Source: Alphaproteobacteria bacterium
GTDB lineage: Bacteria; Pseudomonadota; Alphaproteobacteria; Micropepsales; Micropepsaceae
Assembly (NCBI GenBank): GCA_947467345.1
Contig: CANIHD010000007.1
Span: 62,001 to 126,000 of the forward strand
Direction: 5' to 3'
DNA length: 64,000 nucleotides
Each line of letters begins with the position of its first letter. Within the stretch, counting starts at the first letter, position 1. The notes under the pieces were generated by a model, which saw only the letters and a program-made list of their open reading frames with translations, searched no databases and was not told the DNA's origin. Both the position numbers and the translations under genes were made by a program. This document shows, in pieces, positions 60,658 to 64,000 of this stretch.

Positions 60658-61794
60658 CTATTCCTCGCCGGGGCCTTTGCCGCCGGCCGCGATATGCGCG
60701 CTCCAGCGTTTGTCGCTCTCATTGAACCAAGAAACCCAGGGCCGCGTATCGGCAACGTCCCATTGGTAATTGCCTTCGCCTGAAAGATGTTCATTCAGGA
60801 AGTCATTGTCGTCCAAATAGACTTTCGGCGACGGGCCGTTTGTGTCGGTGCAGGTATTGTAGATCGGCCGCTGCGCCGGATTTTTATCCGTGTTGAGGGT
60901 GAAATTGAGCGCGGTATGCATGGGCCCGACGAACACGTTGGGATCGTAGATCGTGATCTCGCCTTCGATCTTGTCGCCGACGCGGCGATAGCGCTCCACG
61001 GTTTCCAACGCATCGGTGTATTCGGAAATGCCGCCCTTCCAGGCCCGAATCTGGGTGGTGTAGACGATCAGTGAATCGCCATTCCAGAAGCCGACGGATT
61101 CGCCGTGCCATTTGGGAAACCGCGTGGCTTCGGGGGAAAGCCCGCTGCCGTCGGTGTAAATCCAGCGGATGGAGTTCGAGCCGAAACCGGCCGACATCGT
61201 CCACACACGCTCCGGCGTTACGACAAATTCTTCGGCGCCGAGCGCTTGAAAGAAGCCACCGGGCAGGCAGAACGCACCGGCCCACCACATGCGGCCTTCC
61301 GCATTGGCCTTCAATTCCTGCACATAGCTTTCCTGATATTGCGGCTGCAGAACTTTCACGATGTCGCTGGGCGGGCTTTGGCCTCCGCCGAAAGCGCCGC
61401 CGGCAATCCAATCGCCGCTCCAATCGGGAATGGTTTCCTTGGTGTGGTTGGTGCCGCCATTCGCTTCGGCAAGCCACGCATCATATTGCTCGCGCGCCGT
61501 CTTGAACGGATAGGGACTGGCGTAATTCACCGCGCCAACTTTGGCCGTGCCTTCCGAACCGAACGGCTTCGCATTGCTCGGCTGGCCTGTATCGCCATAG
61601 GGCTCGATGTCGAGCGCCATGCCGCTCATTTGGCCGGTGGTGTTGTTGCGGTAATAGGCGGGGTCGGTCCAGTGCGCGCGAACGGCGCGGAAATCCTTGG
61701 TGTCGAAAATCGTCGCCTGCGGTTCCGCCGGCGAACAACCTAAGACGCCGAATGCCGTCATTGCGGCAAGCGCCATCACGATGTTTCTATTCAT
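60658..61794 (-). CDS. Lipoprotein of the six-copy exported family, copy 4
   Basis: A 378-residue lipoprotein (lipobox VLGC), with the ATG at 61794 after GGAGAAGATGTC. It is longer than copies 1-3 because of ~100 extra N-terminal residues. The family core is present as GESVGFWNGDSLIVYT, and the C-terminal part has YNTCTDTNGPSPKVYLDD and GEGNYQWDVADTRPW. It is one of three tandem, clearly homologous lipoproteins; the region before the core contains PDWSGDWIAGGAFGGGQSP. It overlaps nothing and is convergent with the flavoprotein gene, with 3 bp between stops. Confidence 0.8.
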   Translation of the reverse strand: MNRNIVMALAAMTAFGVLGCSPAEPQATIFDTKDFRAVRAHWTDPAYYRNNTTGQMSGMALDIEPYGDTGQPSNAKPFGSEGTAKVGAVNYASPYPFKTAREQYDAWLAEANGGTNHTKETIPDWSGDWIAGGAFGGGQSPPSDIVKVLQPQYQESYVQELKANAEGRMWWAGAFCLPGGFFQALGAEEFVVTPERVWTMSAGFGSNSIRWIYTDGSGLSPEATRFPKWHGESVGFWNGDSLIVYTTQIRAWKGGISEYTDALETVERYRRVGDKIEGEITIYDPNVFVGPMHTALNFTLNTDKNPAQRPIYNTCTDTNGPSPKVYLDDNDFLNEHLSGEGNYQWDVADTRPWVSWFNESDKRWSAHIAAGGKGPGEE

Positions 61795-61927
61795 GACATC
61801 TTCTCCCCAGCAAGGTGCAACCGGCAACGCGCGTGACGGACATGAAGAGCACCGCATCGAAGTGCGTGCTCTTCATGTCGAACTCACAACACCCGTCCGG
61901 GTACGGTCTTGGGGGGACCGGACGGTC

Positions 61928-63064
61928 TTATTCGTGCGGCTTGCCACCGCCTGCAATGTAGGCGGCGAAGCGCTTATCGCTTTCGTTCAAGAAGGTGCCC
62001 CATGGGCGCGGATCGGCCACGTCCCATTGGTAATTGCCTTCGCCAGAAAGATGCTCGTTCAGGAAGCCGTTGTCGTCGAGATAGACCTTCGGTGCCGGGC
62101 CGTTGGTGTCCGTGCAGGTATTGTAGGTCGGGCGCGCCGCCGGGTTCTTATCTTTGTTGAGCTCGAACTCGAACGTTGTATGCATCGGTGCCGCGAACAC
62201 GGTGGGATCATACATCGTGATGTCGGCTTCGATTTTGTCGCCGACGCGGCGGTATTTTTCGACGATCTCAAGCGCGTCCGTATATTCGGAAATGCCGCCC
62301 TTCCAGCCGCGAATCTGGTTGGTGTAAACGATCAATGTGTCGCCGTTCCAAAAACCCATCGATTCGCCATGCCATTTCGGGAATGCCGATTCCGGCGGCG
62401 AAACCCCGCTGCCGTCCGTGTAAATCCAACGCACGAAATTCGCACCATTGCCTGAGGCAAAGGTCCAAACTTTTTCCGGTGTCACAACGAACTCTTCGGC
62501 CGGCAAAGCGCCGAAGAAGCCGGTGGGAAGGCAGAAAGAGTTCGCGGACCAGATGCGCCCTTCGGTATAGGCCTTCATCTCCTGAACGAAATATTCCTGA
62601 TATTGCGGCGTCAGATATTTGACGATGTCGCTCGCCGGGCTTTGTCCACCGCCAAAGGCACCACCGGCATTCCAACGGCCACTCCAATCGGGAATGGTTT
62701 CCTTGGTGTGCTTGGTGCCGCCATTGGCTTCGGCGAGCCACGCATCATATTGCTCGCGTGCCGTCTTGAAGGGGTAGGGGCTCGCATAGTTCACCGCGCC
62801 GACCTTGGCGGTGCCTTCGGTATTGTAAAGGCGCGCTGTGGCGGGCTGGCCACCATCGCCATAGGGCTCGATATTGAGCGCCATGCCGCGAAGCTGGTTC
62901 ACCGTATTGTTCTTGAAATAAGCGGGGTCGGTCCACCGCGCGCGGTCGGCATGGAAATCCTTGGTGTCGAAAATGGTCACGGGCGGCGCGGCCGGCGAAC
63001 ACGCCGAAATGCCGCCAAGCACCGTGAATACCAATGCTGCTACGAAGGCCGATGTCGCGCGCAC
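61928..63064 (-). CDS. Lipoprotein of the six-copy exported family, copy 5
   Basis: A 378-residue lipoprotein (lipobox GGISAC), very close to copy 4 in length and order. Shared segments are YASPYPFKTAREQYDAWLAEANGGT, PDWSGRWNAGGAFGGGQSP, GESMGFWNGDTLIVYTNQIRGW and GEGNYQWDVADPRPW. The main differences from copy 4 lie in the short C-terminal tail and the signal peptide. The repeated arrangement of nearly full-length copies suggests recent tandem duplication. Confidence 0.85.
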   Translation of the reverse strand: MRATSAFVAALVFTVLGGISACSPAAPPVTIFDTKDFHADRARWTDPAYFKNNTVNQLRGMALNIEPYGDGGQPATARLYNTEGTAKVGAVNYASPYPFKTAREQYDAWLAEANGGTKHTKETIPDWSGRWNAGGAFGGGQSPASDIVKYLTPQYQEYFVQEMKAYTEGRIWSANSFCLPTGFFGALPAEEFVVTPEKVWTFASGNGANFVRWIYTDGSGVSPPESAFPKWHGESMGFWNGDTLIVYTNQIRGWKGGISEYTDALEIVEKYRRVGDKIEADITMYDPTVFAAPMHTTFEFELNKDKNPAARPTYNTCTDTNGPAPKVYLDDNGFLNEHLSGEGNYQWDVADPRPWGTFLNESDKRFAAYIAGGGKPHE

Positions 63065-63179
63065 GATTTATTCTCCCCGTTAAGCCATGTTCTTATGAAT
63101 TTTGAGCCATTCGTCTCCGCCATGGCGGAGTACGTCGGATTCATCTTCAGATGAAGAGAACCCGACTGGTACAATGCGT

Positions 63180-64000
63180 CTATTCCTGGCCGTGCGGTTT
63201 TCCGCCTGCTGCCAGATAGGCTTTGTAGCGTCTGTCGCTTTCCGTCAGCGCGGTGCCCCAGGGGCGTTGATCCGCCACGTCCCATTGGTAAGCGCCTTCA
63301 CCGGACAAATGTTCGTTGAGCAGCCCCTTGGCATCCATGAAGACTTTGGGGGAAGGGCCATTAGTATCCGTGCAGGTGTTGTAGAGCGGACGCAGCGCGG
63401 GATTGGTTTCTTTGTTCAGCTCGAAATTGAGCCGACTGGTGAGCGGCTTCACGAAGACATTCGGATCGTAGATCGTGATCTCGCCTTCGATCTTGTCGCC
63501 GACACGACGGTATTTTTCGACGGCCTCAAGCGCGTCGGTATATTCGGAGATGCCGCCTTTCCAACCTCTGATCTGGTTGGTGTAAACGACGAGCGTATCG
63601 CCGTTCCAGAAGCCGATCGATTCGCCGTTCCATTTGGGAAAGCGCAGAGCTTCAGGCGTCATGCCGCTGCCATCGGTGTAGATCCAACGGATGGAATTGG
63701 AGCCATTGCCGGACGACAGGGTCCAAACCTTTTCCGGTGTGACCAGAAACTCTTCAGCACCGATCGAGCCGAAAAATCCGTTCGGGAGGCAGAATGCGCC
63801 CGCGCCCCAAATGCGGCCTTCGCTGCCGGCTTTCAATTCCTGGATGTAATATTCCTGATATTGCGGCGTCAGCAGCTTGACCGTTTCGCTGGGTGGATTT
63901 TGTCCGCCGCCGAAACCGCCGCCGCCATCCCAACGTCCGCTCCAATCGGGGATCGTGGCTTTGGTGTGCTTGGTGCCGCCATTGGCCTCTTTTAGCCAGG
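63180..64000 (-). CDS. Lipoprotein of the six-copy exported family, copy 6 (cut by window end)
   Basis: A partial member of the same family; the frame is open from the stop at 63180 to the window end. It includes PDWSGRWDGGGGFGGGQNPPSE near the window edge (closely like copies 4 and 5), then the core GESIGFWNGDTLVVYTNQIRGW and the end GEGAYQWDVADQRPWG. The N-terminal lipoprotein signal must lie outside the window, so lipid attachment is inferred from copies 4 and 5. An internal ATG (63836) is a frame start, not the gene start. Confidence 0.85.
   Translation of the reverse strand, partial: WLKEANGGTKHTKATIPDWSGRWDGGGGFGGGQNPPSETVKLLTPQYQEYYIQELKAGSEGRIWGAGAFCLPNGFFGSIGAEEFLVTPEKVWTLSSGNGSNSIRWIYTDGSGMTPEALRFPKWNGESIGFWNGDTLVVYTNQIRGWKGGISEYTDALEAVEKYRRVGDKIEGEITIYDPNVFVKPLTSRLNFELNKETNPALRPLYNTCTDTNGPSPKVFMDAKGLLNEHLSGEGAYQWDVADQRPWGTALTESDRRYKAYLAAGGKPHGQE

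Overview
The window looks like part of a high-GC alphaproteobacterial chromosome. Supporting signs are an IalB-type exported protein, a TPR-methyltransferase, Bug-type binding proteins of tripartite tricarboxylate transporters (TTT), a tandem double cold-shock protein, a DUF1194 protein and a TIGR02281-type aspartic protease. I could not fix the order or genus. Gene density is high, no prophage, integrase, IS transposase or CRISPR array is visible, and the gene at each edge is cut by the window.

Layout. 0-7 kb: end of an SDR oxidoreductase, a cNMP-binding patatin phospholipase, a TPR-methyltransferase, a TetR regulator, then an exported FMN 2-hydroxy-acid dehydrogenase followed by a Bug-type binding protein. 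6.9-7.2 kb: tRNA-Pro(CGG) and tRNA-Gln(UUG), divergent. 7.2-25 kb: mostly housekeeping and envelope genes (MscS channel, ArsC-like reductase, SPOR protein, YeiH-type sulfate exporter family, LivK-type binding protein, two DUF6491-like exported proteins, SpoU methylase, IalB, RlmN, LOG protein, Atm1-type ABC exporter, double cold-shock protein, EutA without eutBC, beta-helix lipoprotein). 26-35 kb: Kef-type antiporter, MFS transporter, amidohydrolase, ornithine cyclodeaminase family enzyme, several exported proteins, and the first two members of an exported protein family that occurs six times here.

35.5-49.6 kb: the most distinctive part, a run of co-oriented plus-strand genes. It encodes a fused TctA-TctB permease, a TctC-type binding protein, two related thiamine-diphosphate enzymes, a beta-hydroxyacid dehydrogenase, a cupin, a methyltransferase-like protein, two exported metallo-beta-lactamase-fold hydrolases, a 162-bp MITE-like palindromic element, and two FAA-hydrolase-fold proteins with twin-arginine-type leaders, ending with a membrane-anchored retropepsin-like protease. 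It reads as an uncharacterised uptake and degradation pathway for an organic acid or aromatic-derived acid; the substrate cannot be read from the sequence.

49.6-64 kb: PilZ and DoxX proteins, an NMT1-type binding lipoprotein, an exported alpha/beta hydrolase, a third family member, DUF1428 and FKBP proteins, an ABC-F ATPase, a DEAD-box helicase with a long KKFDGE-type repeat tail, a BaiN/HI0933-like flavoprotein, and three tandem lipoprotein members of the six-copy family, the last running off the edge.

How the genes may work together: TTT binding proteins, exported oxidases and hydrolases, and the repeated exported family cluster around transporters and C-C bond-cleaving or decarboxylating enzyme folds. 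This suggests a scavenging lifestyle in which part of the substrate processing occurs in the periplasm. That is inference from gene families and neighbourhood.
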